A stretch of 64,000 bases of DNA from Clostridium sp. OF03-18AA (GCF_003478035.1 NZ_QUEP01000001.1:310001-374000); one strand, 5' to 3'. Positions 25,544 through 33,558 are shown, counted from the stretch's first letter. Notes: generated by a model not told the origin, from the letters alone. Translations and numbers: made by a program.

Positions 25544-25825
25544 TTATTTCTTAAACAGCTCAGAATGTGAAGCAAGGCGAAAAAGCATCAAAACAAGAAC
25601 ATCTCCACGAATCTCATAAATAAGCAGCCAGTCCGGTTCGATGTGACATTCACGAGTACCTTTGTAGTTTCCTGTAAGGTCATGATCCCTGTGTTTTGCA
25701 TCCAGCGTACCGCCATTCGCCAGAATATCGATTACCTCAAACAGCTTATCCAGATTCTTATTTTGCTTTTTGGCAAGCTTCAAATCCTTTTTAAACTGAT
25801 TGGTAAACTACGCATCATATTTCAT
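25544..25825 (-). pseudogene. YafQ-type toxin with nonsense codon at position 6
   Basis: RelE/ParE-superfamily mRNA interferase of the YafQ branch. From the ATG at 25825 the reading is MKYDA, stop (TAG), FTNQFKKDLKLAKKQNKNLDKL, then a full YafQ body: AKHRDHDLTGNYKGTRECHIEPDWLLIYEI with the conserved catalytic histidine region (H of CHIEPDW and the late SH). The ATG overlaps the antitoxin stop as ATGA, the normal coupling. The TAG therefore interrupts the first strand. A shorter product from a TTG at 25783 would lack that strand and has no ribosome binding site. Either the toxin has been inactivated or low-level readthrough occurs. Confidence 0.8.
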
Positions 25826-26094
25826 ACTTCAAGTGCCGCCTTCAAAGCATCCATATTGGAATATCTCGGTGCAGAAGGATCAGACAGCATTTTCCGTCCT
25901 TCCTCAATCGCAGCGGTTGTAGTATTATTCGGTACTTCCAGTTTTAATTCAAAAGGAATACCATGCTCACGGATAGCGGTTCTCAGGAACATATTTACAG
26001 CAGTTGTCATATTCAGACCAAGTTCATTGAAGATTTCCTCCGCCTGATCCTTGATTGCCTTGTCTATACGAATATTTAAATTAGTTGTTGCCAT
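25822..26094 (-). CDS. RelB/DinJ-family antitoxin
   Basis: A 90-residue antitoxin starting MATTNLNIRIDKAIKDQAEEIFNEL; the start at 26094 follows GGAGGT by 7 nt, better than the upstream in-frame ATG at 26109. The ribbon-helix-helix (LNIRIDKAIKDQAEEIFNELGLNMTTAVNMFL) binds DNA and the C-terminal part (GRKMLSDPSAPRYSNMDALKAAL) wraps the toxin. Its stop overlaps the toxin ATG. It should autoregulate the operon, but the partner toxin carries a nonsense codon. Confidence 0.92.
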   Translation of the reverse strand: MATTNLNIRIDKAIKDQAEEIFNELGLNMTTAVNMFLRTAIREHGIPFELKLEVPNNTTTAAIEEGRKMLSDPSAPRYSNMDALKAALEV

Positions 26095-26200
26095 ACAAAA
26101 CACCTCCATTCAAGTATAGTATACTCAAAAACACGTCTAATATCAACACATTGTCATTATAAAAGATGCATAAATTCTGTTAAAGGTGAATTGAAAGAAG

Positions 26201-26374
26201 ATGAAATTTAAATGGTTAAATGAAAGTGAAATAATGATGGAGGGGGATAAAATAGAAGCGGATTTACCGTTAATTATAGACAATATCCGTGCAGGTATGG
26301 GAGTTGGACTATTGTTCCCGGTCACTTTATTAATCGTTCTTTTTATTTTTGCAAGGCAAAAAAATAATAAATGA
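26201..26374 (+). CDS. Small putative membrane protein
   Basis: A 57-residue frame beginning MKFKWLNESEIMMEGDKIEA and ending in one hydrophobic helix (GVGLLFPVTLLIVLFIFARQ) with a basic tail. The opening KFKWLNESE resembles the start of DUF1349-type proteins, so this may be a 5' fragment fused by deletion to other sequence. The ribosome binding site is weak (AAAGGTGAATTGAAAGAAG). Confidence 0.35.
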   Translation: MKFKWLNESEIMMEGDKIEADLPLIIDNIRAGMGVGLLFPVTLLIVLFIFARQKNNK

Positions 26375-26545
26375 AATCTTTTTCCCCAAAGTGGAAAAAA
26401 GTCTGAGAATAGCCAACGGCGGTACAGGCTTAAGGAGCCGAGCGGGAAGCTTGCGAAATTTTTTATAGATGAAATTCTGCAGGAAACCATGTATAATAGA
26501 GATACTGGATCAGCGAAAAATAAAACGAATGAGGGAATTTGGGGT

Positions 26546-27886
26546 ATGGAAGGAAATTTAACAAAGGGGCCTATTATGAAGACCCTGGTGAAGCTCGCTG
26601 TCCCGATCATGGCATCGGCATTTCTGGGGACGCTTTACAACATTACGGACATGGCGTGGATCGGCCTTCTGGGATCAAAGGCAGTAGCGGGAGTCGGCGT
26701 CGGGGGAATGTTTACCTGGCTTTCGCAGGGGCTGGCGTCCATGGCGAGAATGGGCGGACAGGTTCAGGTGGCACAATGTATCGGGCGCGGAGACCGGGAA
26801 AAAGCCCACGGATTTGCCCAGGCTGCAGTGCAGCTTTCAGCGGCAATGGGAATCGCGTATGCGGTCCTCTGTCTCATATTTGTCAATCAGATGGTAGGAT
26901 TTTTCAGACTTGAGGATGTGGAGGCCCAGGCGGCAGCGCTGGCTTACACAAAGATCGCCTGCGGACTGATTGTATTTTCATTTTTGACATTGACACTCAC
27001 GGGACTCTATACAGCTCAGGGAGACTCAAAAACGCCGTTTATGGCAAATCTTATCGGACTCATGACAAACATGATCCTGGATCCGGTCCTGATCCTCGGA
27101 CCGGGGCCATTTCCGAGACTGGGTGTAACCGGGGCGGCGATCGCTACGGTGACGGCCCAGGCGATCGTGATGAGTATCATGATCCTTGGGATCATTGCGC
27201 GGAAGAAGGAGAATGTGTTAAAAGGAACCAGGCTTTTTGCGAAGATCCCGGCTGAATTTTTAAGGGGGATCTGCAGGATCGGAATTCCAACCGCGATTCA
27301 GGGCATGGCATACTGTGGAATTTCCATGATCCTGACGCGAATGGTGTCCGGATACGGTGCGGAGGCAGTGGCAACGCAGAGGGTCGGCGGTCAGATCGAA
27401 TCGATCTCCTGGAATACGGCTGATGGCTTCGCGGCGGCGTTAAACGCGTTTGTGGCCCAGAACTATGGGGCAGGGGAGAGAGAACGCGTCCGGAAAGGAT
27501 ATCAGGTATCCTTGTGGACGGTCGGAATCTGGGGAGTGCTGGTCTCTGCCGTATTTATCTGTTTCCCAAATGCGATCGCGGATATCTTCTTTCATGAGCC
27601 GAAGGCGGTTGCGACAGCTGTGGGCTATCTCGTGATCATCGGATTCAGCGAGGCATTTATGTGCGTGGAGCTGACGACGATCGGAGCACTGTCGGGACTC
27701 GGAAGAACGAGACTCTGCAGCGTGATCAGTATTGTGCTCACGAGTGCCAGAATACCGCTTGCCATCGTTCTTAGCGGTATCATGGGGCTTGACGGAATCT
27801 GGTGGGCGCTTACGTCCACGTCGATCGTAAAGGGAATTATATTTACATGCACGTTTTTCTGGATCATGAGAGAAAAAAGCGCGTGA
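26546..27886 (+). CDS. MATE-family multidrug efflux transporter
   Basis: A 446-residue, 12-helix membrane protein. I prefer the start at 26546 (MEGNLTKGPIMKTLVKLAVPIM), since MATE proteins usually begin this close to the first helix; the longer frame starts at 26489. Family features include ITDMAWIGLLGSKAVAGVGVGG in helix 2 and the LGRTRLCSVISIV stretch late in the protein. MATE transporters expel cationic drugs using Na+ or H+ gradients. It is not clearly in an operon. Confidence 0.93.
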   Translation: MEGNLTKGPIMKTLVKLAVPIMASAFLGTLYNITDMAWIGLLGSKAVAGVGVGGMFTWLSQGLASMARMGGQVQVAQCIGRGDREKAHGFAQAAVQLSAAMGIAYAVLCLIFVNQMVGFFRLEDVEAQAAALAYTKIACGLIVFSFLTLTLTGLYTAQGDSKTPFMANLIGLMTNMILDPVLILGPGPFPRLGVTGAAIATVTAQAIVMSIMILGIIARKKENVLKGTRLFAKIPAEFLRGICRIGIPTAIQGMAYCGISMILTRMVSGYGAEAVATQRVGGQIESISWNTADGFAAALNAFVAQNYGAGERERVRKGYQVSLWTVGIWGVLVSAVFICFPNAIADIFFHEPKAVATAVGYLVIIGFSEAFMCVELTTIGALSGLGRTRLCSVISIVLTSARIPLAIVLSGIMGLDGIWWALTSTSIVKGIIFTCTFFWIMREKSA

Positions 27887-27998
27887 GCAGGCAGTGCGGC
27901 AGGATGAGCTGAGGCATGATTATAGAAAGGTTTCCTTTGCAGTGCCTGACGAATGAGGAGACGGAAGTCTTAGAAAGTTCTGGTATGAGGAAAACAGT

Positions 27999-29258
27999 AT
28001 GGAACGGTTGATATTTCATGTGGATGTGAACAGCGCCTTCCTCTCCTGGGAGGCGGCGAAGCGTGTAAAGGAGGGGCTGCCGGATCTTCGGGAGATCCCG
28101 TCCTGTATCGGCGGGGACCCAAAGCTAAGGCGCAGCATCGTTGTGGCGAAATCGATCCCGGCGAAAAAATACGGGGTGACAACAGGGGAACCTGTGGCCC
28201 TGGCACTGCGGAAATGTCCGGATCTCGTGTGTGTGCCGGGTGATTTTGCGCTGTACCAGAGATGTTCCCGGGCGTTTAAGGAGATCTGCGCATCCTATGC
28301 GCCTGCGATGGAGTCCTTTTCGATCGACGAGGTGTTTCTCGACATGACCGGTACCCATCTGATCTATCCGGATCCGGTGGTGGTGGCCCACGAGATCAAG
28401 GATAAGATCCGGGATGAGCTGGGCTTTACGGTGAATGTCGGGATCGGAACGAATAAGCTGTTAGCGAAGATGGCATCGGATTTTGAAAAGCCGGATAAGG
28501 TTCATACGCTTTTTCCGCCTGAGATCCCGAAAAAAATGTGGCCGCTTCCGGTGCGGGATCTTCTGTTCCTTGGAAAGGCATCGGAGCAGAGACTTTTACA
28601 GGAAGGAATTAAGACCATCGGAGATATGGCGCGGAGCGGGGAAGCTGAGCTTAAGCGGATCCTGGGAGAAAAGGCCGGGCATCAGCTTTACCGGTATGCC
28701 AACGGCATCGACGATTCCCCGGTGCGTGCGGAGCGGGAGGAAGCGAAGGGCTACAGCGCGGAGACGACCGTGGAAGAGGATCTTGTGACGTATGAGCAGG
28801 CACTGGCGCTTCTGCTTGCCCAGTGTGATGTGGTGGCTGCAAGGATGCGCAGAGACGGGAAAAAGTGCAGCTGTGTGGCGGTGACCTATCGGACACTGGA
28901 TTTTAAGACGAGGTCACATCAGAGAGCTTTTGAGGATCCCACGGATGTGACGGATGAGATCTTTGCGCAGGTGAAAAAACTGTTATATGAATGTTGGAAG
29001 TGTGAGCCTCTGCGACTGATCGGAATGGCGCTGACAGATCTTACAACGGATGATTTCAGACAGATCTCCCTGTTTGAGAATCCTGATGAACGGGAAAAAC
29101 AGAAGAAAGCAGATGAGGCGTTCGACGATATCCGCAGGCGTTTTGGAAATGGAATGATCGTCCGGGGCAGTACGATGAGTACGGCCGGGAAGGTTGCGAG
29201 AAAGGCGAAAGCTCAGATGGATCAGGACGTGCGGATAAAGAAGGAAAAAGAAAAATAG
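27999..29258 (+). CDS. dinB: DNA polymerase IV (DinB), Y-family
   Basis: A 419-residue translesion polymerase. The N-terminal FHVDVNSAFLSWEAAKR holds the first metal-binding Asp, and SFSIDEVFLDMTGT the catalytic D-E pair. The helix-hairpin-helix region follows near residue 185 (FLGKASEQRLLQEGIKTIGDM) and the little finger after 240. GAGGAAA lies 7 nt before the ATG. The C-terminus is lysine-rich with no clear clamp-binding motif, but LISLFENP-type residues (QISLFE) near 345 fit a beta-clamp peptide. Unlike the second Y-family gene at 61892, no LexA box is visible upstream. Confidence 0.95.
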   Translation: MERLIFHVDVNSAFLSWEAAKRVKEGLPDLREIPSCIGGDPKLRRSIVVAKSIPAKKYGVTTGEPVALALRKCPDLVCVPGDFALYQRCSRAFKEICASYAPAMESFSIDEVFLDMTGTHLIYPDPVVVAHEIKDKIRDELGFTVNVGIGTNKLLAKMASDFEKPDKVHTLFPPEIPKKMWPLPVRDLLFLGKASEQRLLQEGIKTIGDMARSGEAELKRILGEKAGHQLYRYANGIDDSPVRAEREEAKGYSAETTVEEDLVTYEQALALLLAQCDVVAARMRRDGKKCSCVAVTYRTLDFKTRSHQRAFEDPTDVTDEIFAQVKKLLYECWKCEPLRLIGMALTDLTTDDFRQISLFENPDEREKQKKADEAFDDIRRRFGNGMIVRGSTMSTAGKVARKAKAQMDQDVRIKKEKEK

Positions 29259-29270
29259 GAAATTCTTTAC

Positions 29271-29298
29271 TTGCAAATTTTCGAAGATGCGCTATAAT
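29271..29298 (+). promoter_or_regulatory. Promoter of the thiW-thiM leader
   Basis: TTGCAA at 29271-29276 and TATAAT at 29293-29298, spaced 16 bp. Transcription would begin about 10 nt before the TPP aptamer. Confidence 0.75.
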
Positions 29299-29310
29299 AA
29301 GTCTTACAAA

Positions 29311-29402
29311 AAACAGGGGAGCTCGTTGGCGGGCTGAGAGGAAGTAATCGAACTTCGACCCTTTAACCTGATGCGGATAATGCCGCCGTAGGAAGTCATG
29401 AT
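29311..29402 (+). ncRNA. TPP riboswitch (THI box) upstream of thiW-thiM
   Basis: The conserved THI-box blocks are all present in order: CAGGGGAGCTCG, GGGCTGAGAGGAA, ACCCTTTAACCTGATGCGG, ATAATGCCGCC, GTAGGAAGTCATG. The aptamer binds thiamin pyrophosphate. A hairpin with a T-run (29413-29448) follows directly, so the switch should act by premature termination. Confidence 0.95.
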
Positions 29403-29412
29403 GTGAATTTTT

Positions 29413-29448
29413 ACAGGGGACATGCCGCGATGGGTGTCTCCTGTTTTT
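29413..29448 (+). terminator. Expression-platform terminator of the thiW TPP riboswitch
   Basis: ACAGGGGACA and TGTCTCCTGT pair around a 12-nt loop and are followed by TTTTTA. The 5' arm repeats the ACAGGGGA of the aptamer's start (29313-29320), which allows the usual competition. Confidence 0.85.
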
Positions 29449-29563
29449 ATGTCATCTGACTTAAAAAGTTCGGGATTATTGTGTTTCCGAAACAGGTGGC
29501 AGAAAAAAAGTAACAAAAACCATACTTTGGGAAAGGAGGAAACGGGATCCGCCAGCAGGCGGC

Positions 29564-29660
29564 GGGCCGAGGGGGAGCGCCCTGGGCCATGTATGAGATC
29601 AGCGATGGGAAGCCGTGTTCCGGCGTGAGAGGATGCCAGTAAGCATCGACCGCCTTCCAT
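29564..29660 (+). ncRNA. Unassigned structured RNA in the thiW leader (copy A)
   Basis: Three helices can be drawn. GGCC (29565-29568) pairs with GGCC (29585-29588) around GAGGGGGAGCGCCCTG. TGGGAA (29606-29611) closes with TTCCA (29655-29659) around two hairpins, GCCG-TGTTC-CGGC and GATGC-CAGTAA-GCATC, joined by GTGAGAG and followed by GACCG. The same loops and joints recur in copy B at 40601-40721 while the stems differ compensatorily. It is neither the TPP aptamer nor a form I can name. It lies between the TPP riboswitch terminator and thiW. Confidence 0.7.
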
Positions 29661-29810
29661 ACAGTGATCCGGAGAGGGGAACTGTACATTTTTATGTGGA
29701 GTACATGGTACTTCGCCTGTGGAAGCGCTGTTGTCGTACAGACGTTTCCTAAAAATGCAGCTGCGCAGGGAAGCTTTGCGGCTGCGGAAAATTTTCAAAG
29801 GAGGAATGTG

Positions 29811-29842
29811 TGACGGTCCGAAGGAAGGACCGGTCACGCGGA
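29811..29842 (+). promoter_or_regulatory. Hairpin directly upstream of the thiW start
   Basis: GTGACGGTCC and GGACCGGTCAC pair around GAAGGAA-type loop bases, ending 8-10 nt before the ATG at 29850. It follows an AAAGGAGG at 29799-29806. It may affect initiation of thiW, whose own ribosome binding site (CGCGGAA) is poor. Confidence 0.4.
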
Positions 29843-29849
29843 ATAAAAC

Positions 29850-30368
29850 ATGAAACAGACAAATACGAAAAAATTAGCGGTGGCAGCCGTTTTCTGTGCT
29901 GTCGCAGTGGCAGGAAGCTTATTTTCATTCCCGGTATTCGGGAGCAAGTGTTCCCCGGTACAGCATATGGTGAATATTCTCTGTGCAGTCCTCTTAGGAC
30001 CGGGATACGGACTGGGTGCGGCATTCGCGGCGGCGCTGATCCGGAATCTTCTGGGACTTGGAAGCCTGATGGCATTCCCGGGCAGTATGTTCGGCGCGCT
30101 GATCTGCGGGCTTGTGTATCAGAAGACACAGAATATTCCGGCGACACTGATCGGTGAGGTATTTGGAACATCTGTTCTTGGCGGACTTACGGCCTATCCG
30201 GTAGCGGTCTTTCTTATGGGAAAGAGCGCGGCAGGTCTGGCATTTTACGCATATGTGATCCCGTTCCTTGTTTCAACTGCGGGAGGTGCAGTGATCAGCG
30301 GTGTGCTGATCTACAGCTTAAAGAAAGCCAATATCCTTGCAGGGATGCAGGAAGCAATGGGACAGTAG
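29850..30368 (+). CDS. thiW: ThiW, S-component of an ECF transporter for thiazole precursor
   Basis: A 172-residue membrane protein of the ThiW family with five to six hydrophobic segments: LAVAAVFCAVAVAGSLFSFP, then VQHMVNILCAVLLGPGYGLGAAFAAALIRN, then LMAFPGSMFGALICGLVY. The HMVN and PGYG-AA features are typical. It would bind the thiazole moiety of thiamin and use shared energy-coupling ATPases encoded elsewhere. A TPP riboswitch and the following thiM gene support the role. Confidence 0.93.
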   Translation: MKQTNTKKLAVAAVFCAVAVAGSLFSFPVFGSKCSPVQHMVNILCAVLLGPGYGLGAAFAAALIRNLLGLGSLMAFPGSMFGALICGLVYQKTQNIPATLIGEVFGTSVLGGLTAYPVAVFLMGKSAAGLAFYAYVIPFLVSTAGGAVISGVLIYSLKKANILAGMQEAMGQ

Positions 30369-30381
30369 AGGAGAGAGAAGC

Positions 30382-31203
30382 ATGTTAAAACAGATGTTTG
30401 ATCAGGTGCGGGAGAAGAGCCCGCTGATCCACAATATTACGAACTATGTGACGGTCAATGACTGCGCAAATATGGTTCTGGCCTGCGGGGCTTCCCCGAT
30501 CATGGCGGACGACAAGGAGGAGGTCGCGGAGATCCAGACGATCTGCGCAGGCCTCAATATCAATATCGGTACGCTGAACAGCCGTACCATCGAGTCCATG
30601 AAGATCGCGGGAATGCGGGCCAATGAGCTGGGACATCCGGCAGTGCTGGATCCGGTGGGCGTCGGAGCATCGACACTCCGGACATCGACGGCAAATGAAC
30701 TCTTAAAAACGGTAAAATTCACCGTGATCCGCGGAAATATCTCTGAGATCAAGACGCTTGCAGTGGGAACAGGGACCACAAAGGGCGTGGATGCGGATAT
30801 CGCAGACCGTGTAACCGAAGAGAACCTTGATGAGGTGGTGGCATTCGTGAAGAAATTTGCGGAGAGGACAGGGGCTGTGATCGCGGTCACAGGCGCTATT
30901 GATATCGTGGTGGACGCAAAAAAAGCGTACTGCATCTACAATGGCCATCCGATGATGTCCTCCATCACGGGAACCGGTTGCCAGCTTTCTGCTCTTACAG
31001 CCGCATTTGTGACTGCAAATCAGGATCATCCGCTCGAGGCGGCAGCAGCGGCAGTCTGCGCCATGGGACTCGCGGGGGAGATCGCCCATAAACGGCTGAC
31101 ACCGCAGGACGGGAACGCAACATACCGGAATTATATTATCGACGCGATCTGTCATATGGACGGGGATGAGCTGGAGCACGGGGCGAAGTTTGAAGTAAAA
31201 TAG
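30382..31203 (+). CDS. thiM: Hydroxyethylthiazole kinase ThiM
   Basis: A 273-residue kinase that phosphorylates 4-methyl-5-(2-hydroxyethyl)thiazole for thiamin salvage. The start at 30382 follows GAGGAGAGAG. Characteristic stretches are SPLIHNITNYVTVNDCANMVLACGASPIMADD and AVLDPVGVGASTLRTSTANELL, and the anion-hole/catalytic loop SITGTGCQLSALTAAF with the Cys typical of ThiM. It lies 13 nt after thiW, which supplies its substrate. Confidence 0.97.
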   Translation: MLKQMFDQVREKSPLIHNITNYVTVNDCANMVLACGASPIMADDKEEVAEIQTICAGLNINIGTLNSRTIESMKIAGMRANELGHPAVLDPVGVGASTLRTSTANELLKTVKFTVIRGNISEIKTLAVGTGTTKGVDADIADRVTEENLDEVVAFVKKFAERTGAVIAVTGAIDIVVDAKKAYCIYNGHPMMSSITGTGCQLSALTAAFVTANQDHPLEAAAAAVCAMGLAGEIAHKRLTPQDGNATYRNYIIDAICHMDGDELEHGAKFEVK

Positions 31204-31206
31204 GAC

Positions 31207-31235
31207 TTGAAATTATGCCGATGCCCACATATACT
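31207..31235 (+). promoter_or_regulatory. Promoter of the sigma-factor operon
   Basis: TTGAAA at 31207-31212 and TATACT at 31230-31235, exactly 17 bp apart, begin 4 bp after the thiM stop. The sigma-factor gene follows at 31271. Confidence 0.8.
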
Positions 31236-31270
31236 GTGTATAGTATTTCAGACAGAAGGAAATGAACAGC

Positions 31271-31816
31271 ATGGTCATTGATGAAGAACTTTACAGACAG
31301 TATCTGCGCGGCGATGAAGCAGGACTTGAGGCTTTAATGAGAAAATACGGTAACCCGCTGACCCTATACATCAATGGCTATCTGCATGATGTCCACGAAG
31401 CGGAGGACCTGATGATCGAAGTCTTTTCCTATCTGTTCACAAAAAAGCCACGCATCCGGGACGGCGGTCTTAAGGCTTACCTGTATAAAGCAGCGCGGCA
31501 CATGGCTTTGCGCCATAAAAGCAGACATCGGCTTTTCTTCAGCCTCGATGACCTGACGGAAGAGCCGGATGGAAAGACGTTGGTGGAAGAGGTCATTCGG
31601 ACAAAGGAACGGGATCAGATCCTGCATATCTGTATGGATGAGCTGAAGGCGGATTACCGGGAAGCTCTTTATCTAACCTATTTTGAGGGAATGAGCTATC
31701 GGCAGGCCGCTGAGGTCATGGGAAAAAGTGAGAAGCAGATCACCAATATGGTATACCGGGGAAAAGCGCGTCTGCGTGGATTACTGGAGCGGGAGGGAAT
31801 TACCAATGCGAAGTAA
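31271..31816 (+). CDS. ECF-type RNA polymerase sigma factor
   Basis: A 181-residue sigma-70 family protein. Starting at 31271 (MVIDEELYRQYLRGDEAGLE) gives a 10-nt spacing to AGAAGGA; the ATG at 31262 is too close. Region 2 is at residues 10-80 (LMRKYGNPLTLYINGYLHDVHEAEDLMIEVFSYLF) and region 4 at 120-170 (YREALYLTYFEGMSYRQAAEVMGKSEKQITNMVYRGKARL). The next gene overlaps its stop and encodes a small membrane protein that may be its anti-sigma factor. The target genes are probably the envelope genes downstream. Confidence 0.92.
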   Translation: MVIDEELYRQYLRGDEAGLEALMRKYGNPLTLYINGYLHDVHEAEDLMIEVFSYLFTKKPRIRDGGLKAYLYKAARHMALRHKSRHRLFFSLDDLTEEPDGKTLVEEVIRTKERDQILHICMDELKADYREALYLTYFEGMSYRQAAEVMGKSEKQITNMVYRGKARLRGLLEREGITNAK

Positions 31817-32174
31817 TGAGGAACGGATCTCGGAAGTAAAACGTCGTATTGCGGAAAAAGAATACAAAAAAAGACTGCGGAGAGAATGGGCTGCAGCAGT
31901 TTGCTGCGTGGCCGCATGTCTTGCGGTGATCGTAGGTGTTTCCCTTTCCATGCCTGATACTGTCAGCCGGATCGAGAAGGGAACTTCCTCTGGCTTGGAA
32001 ACAGCGGCGACGATGTTAGGCGGCAGCACCGCACTTGGATATATCGTGGTCGGACTGCTCGCTTTTGTTCTCGGCGTGTGCGTGACAGTGTTATGTTTCC
32101 GCATCCGTAGACTGAACGAAGAAGAACAGACAGGGGAGCAAAAGGGGGAAAATGCAGATGGAAGTCATCAGTAA
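31806..32174 (+). CDS. Two-helix membrane protein, candidate anti-sigma factor
   Basis: A 122-residue protein that overlaps the sigma-factor stop by 11 nt. A basic N-terminal cytoplasmic segment (RRIAEKEYKKRLRREW) precedes helix 1 (AAAVCCVAACLAVIVGVSLSM), a 30-residue outside loop (ETAATMLGG) and helix 2 (ALGYIVVGLLAFVLGVCVTVLC), with an acidic tail. The same plan is seen in the 99-residue protein at 33559. Coupling to a sigma gene suggests an anti-sigma role, but no zinc-anti-sigma motif is present. Confidence 0.7.
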   Translation: MRSNEERISEVKRRIAEKEYKKRLRREWAAAVCCVAACLAVIVGVSLSMPDTVSRIEKGTSSGLETAATMLGGSTALGYIVVGLLAFVLGVCVTVLCFRIRRLNEEEQTGEQKGENADGSHQ

Positions 32175-32784
32175 CCTCTTGCAAGCCGCGGTTACCCTGC
32201 TGGGCTTTTTCCTGGGCGGTATCCGGTATCTGAAAAGCCGGAAACAGGAGTATTTCCTGCTGACCTGCTTTTATGGCTGTTTCTTCCTTGGATCCTTCTA
32301 CTGGACGATGTATCTGCTCTTATTTTCCAAAACACCGCAGGTCTTTTATGTGTCAGAGTTCGGCTGGGTAGCAAGTGTCATTTTCCTTTCCATGCTGCAA
32401 TACGCGCTTTCTTCGGCAGAAGAAAGGAGATTTCCGTGCAGGAAGGCCCTGAGTGCCGTCCTGATCGGTGTTCCGCTGTGCATGTTTTACTGCACATTTG
32501 GAGATATCCTCTCCAATCTGCTCTGGTGCGGTATGATGATCATTGTTTCCTGTTTTTCTATCCGGGGACTTGCCTATGCCAGAAGGCAGAGGGGAACTGC
32601 AAATAGTATGAAATATTTTCATATCTGTGTCCTTTGCTATGTGACATTAGAATATGCCCTCTGGACTTCCGGCTGCTTCTGGCCGGGAGATTCCATTTTC
32701 AGCCCATACTGCTGGTTTGATCTTCTGCTGGCAGGCTGCTTGCTCGCTTTGCTGCCGGCAATGGGAAAGGCGGTGCAGGAATGA
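32152..32784 (+). CDS. Polytopic membrane protein, unknown function
   Basis: A 210-residue protein with about six hydrophobic helices (AAVTLLGFFLGGIRYL, LLTCFYGCFFLGSFYWTMYLLLF, then WVASVIFLSMLQYAL and three more). It overlaps both neighbours: it starts within the end of the preceding gene and its stop overlaps the ATG of the PrsW-like gene (ATGA). I do not recognise a family. Tight coupling suggests it works with the sigma factor and the protease. Confidence 0.7.
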   Translation: MQMEVISNLLQAAVTLLGFFLGGIRYLKSRKQEYFLLTCFYGCFFLGSFYWTMYLLLFSKTPQVFYVSEFGWVASVIFLSMLQYALSSAEERRFPCRKALSAVLIGVPLCMFYCTFGDILSNLLWCGMMIIVSCFSIRGLAYARRQRGTANSMKYFHICVLCYVTLEYALWTSGCFWPGDSIFSPYCWFDLLLAGCLLALLPAMGKAVQE

Positions 32785-33404
32785 CGTATATTGAAAATGT
32801 TTTTATCTGTATGGCATCGCCGTTACTGATCGCCGCCCTGTGCATGGGAAAACGGCAGACAAAATTCTTTCTGTTCTGCCTTGCAGGAATGGGGGCGTGT
32901 CTTCTTTCCGCTTATATCAATACCTTTTTCGCTGCACTTTATGGTGCGGATACCTTTGCCGCCACTGCGGAGATCGCCCCGGTGGTGGAGGAGGTCATGA
33001 AGCTTCTGCCTTTGCTCTTTTATCTTCTGATATTTGAGCCAAAGACGGAACAGATCAAAATCTCCGCTGTGATCACAGCTCTTTCCTTTGCCACCTTTGA
33101 AAATATCTGCTACCTGATCCAAAATGGAGCCGGACATTTTTCCTTTATTTTTTTCCGGGGGATCGGAACAGGAGCGATGCATGTGATCTGCGGAGCCATT
33201 GTAGGCGGAGGCCTCGCGTATGTGTGGCAGCGGACCTGGCTGAAGATTGCCGGAACCTGCGGTCTGCTGGGAGCAGCCATCACGTTTCACGCGCTCTATA
33301 ATCTGCTGATCGCTTACGGCGGCGCAGTGCAGTATGCTGCCTATGTTCTGCCTGTAATGATCTTGGCAGCGGGAAAGCTGATTGCCCGCCGTCTGACATC
33401 GTAA
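32781..33404 (+). CDS. PrsW-family intramembrane metalloprotease
   Basis: A 207-residue membrane protein with 6-8 helices and the four PrsW-family motifs: APVVEEVMKLLP (E-E-x-x-K), FATFENICYLIQN (the F-x-x-x-E), FFRGIGTGAMHVICGAIVG (H), and FHALYNLL (H-x-x-x-N). In Bacillus, PrsW cleaves an anti-sigma factor and releases a sigma factor. Here it closes an operon that begins with a sigma factor and a two-helix membrane protein, which fits the same logic. Substrate is inferred. Confidence 0.85.
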   Translation: MTYIENVFICMASPLLIAALCMGKRQTKFFLFCLAGMGACLLSAYINTFFAALYGADTFAATAEIAPVVEEVMKLLPLLFYLLIFEPKTEQIKISAVITALSFATFENICYLIQNGAGHFSFIFFRGIGTGAMHVICGAIVGGGLAYVWQRTWLKIAGTCGLLGAAITFHALYNLLIAYGGAVQYAAYVLPVMILAAGKLIARRLTS

Positions 33405-33429
33405 TATAACTTTATTTTGTGATTTTTGG

Positions 33430-33460
33430 GAGCTGTTTTTAAGCAGCTCTCATTTTTTTT
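33430..33460 (+). terminator. Terminator of the sigma factor-PrsW operon
   Basis: GAGCTG and CAGCTC (GGGAGCTG, TTTTTAAG, CAGCTCTC) form a short stem followed by ATTTTTTTT. Confidence 0.85.
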
Positions 33461-33558
33461 GAAAAATCTGCTTTCCGGGTGAGAGTTTTTCCGGATTTTT
33501 GTACCTATATAAGTGAAAGGCCTTTAAGCTGAGTTTTCAGAAAGGAGGTTTTGCGTGC

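Noticed and set aside
29564..29660. Second TPP aptamer in tandem
   Set aside because: It contains a TGAGAG, but the required ACCTGAT, GGATAATGCC and GTAGGAA blocks are missing; they are present only in 29311-29402.
29564..29660. Cobalamin riboswitch
   Set aside because: GGGAAGCCG followed by CCGGC is suggestive, but the B12 core and the GCCACTG-type box are not found in either copy.
29304..29837. 177-residue minus-strand frame across the thiW leader
   Set aside because: It runs opposite the riboswitch and the structured RNA and has no recognisable domain or ribosome binding site.
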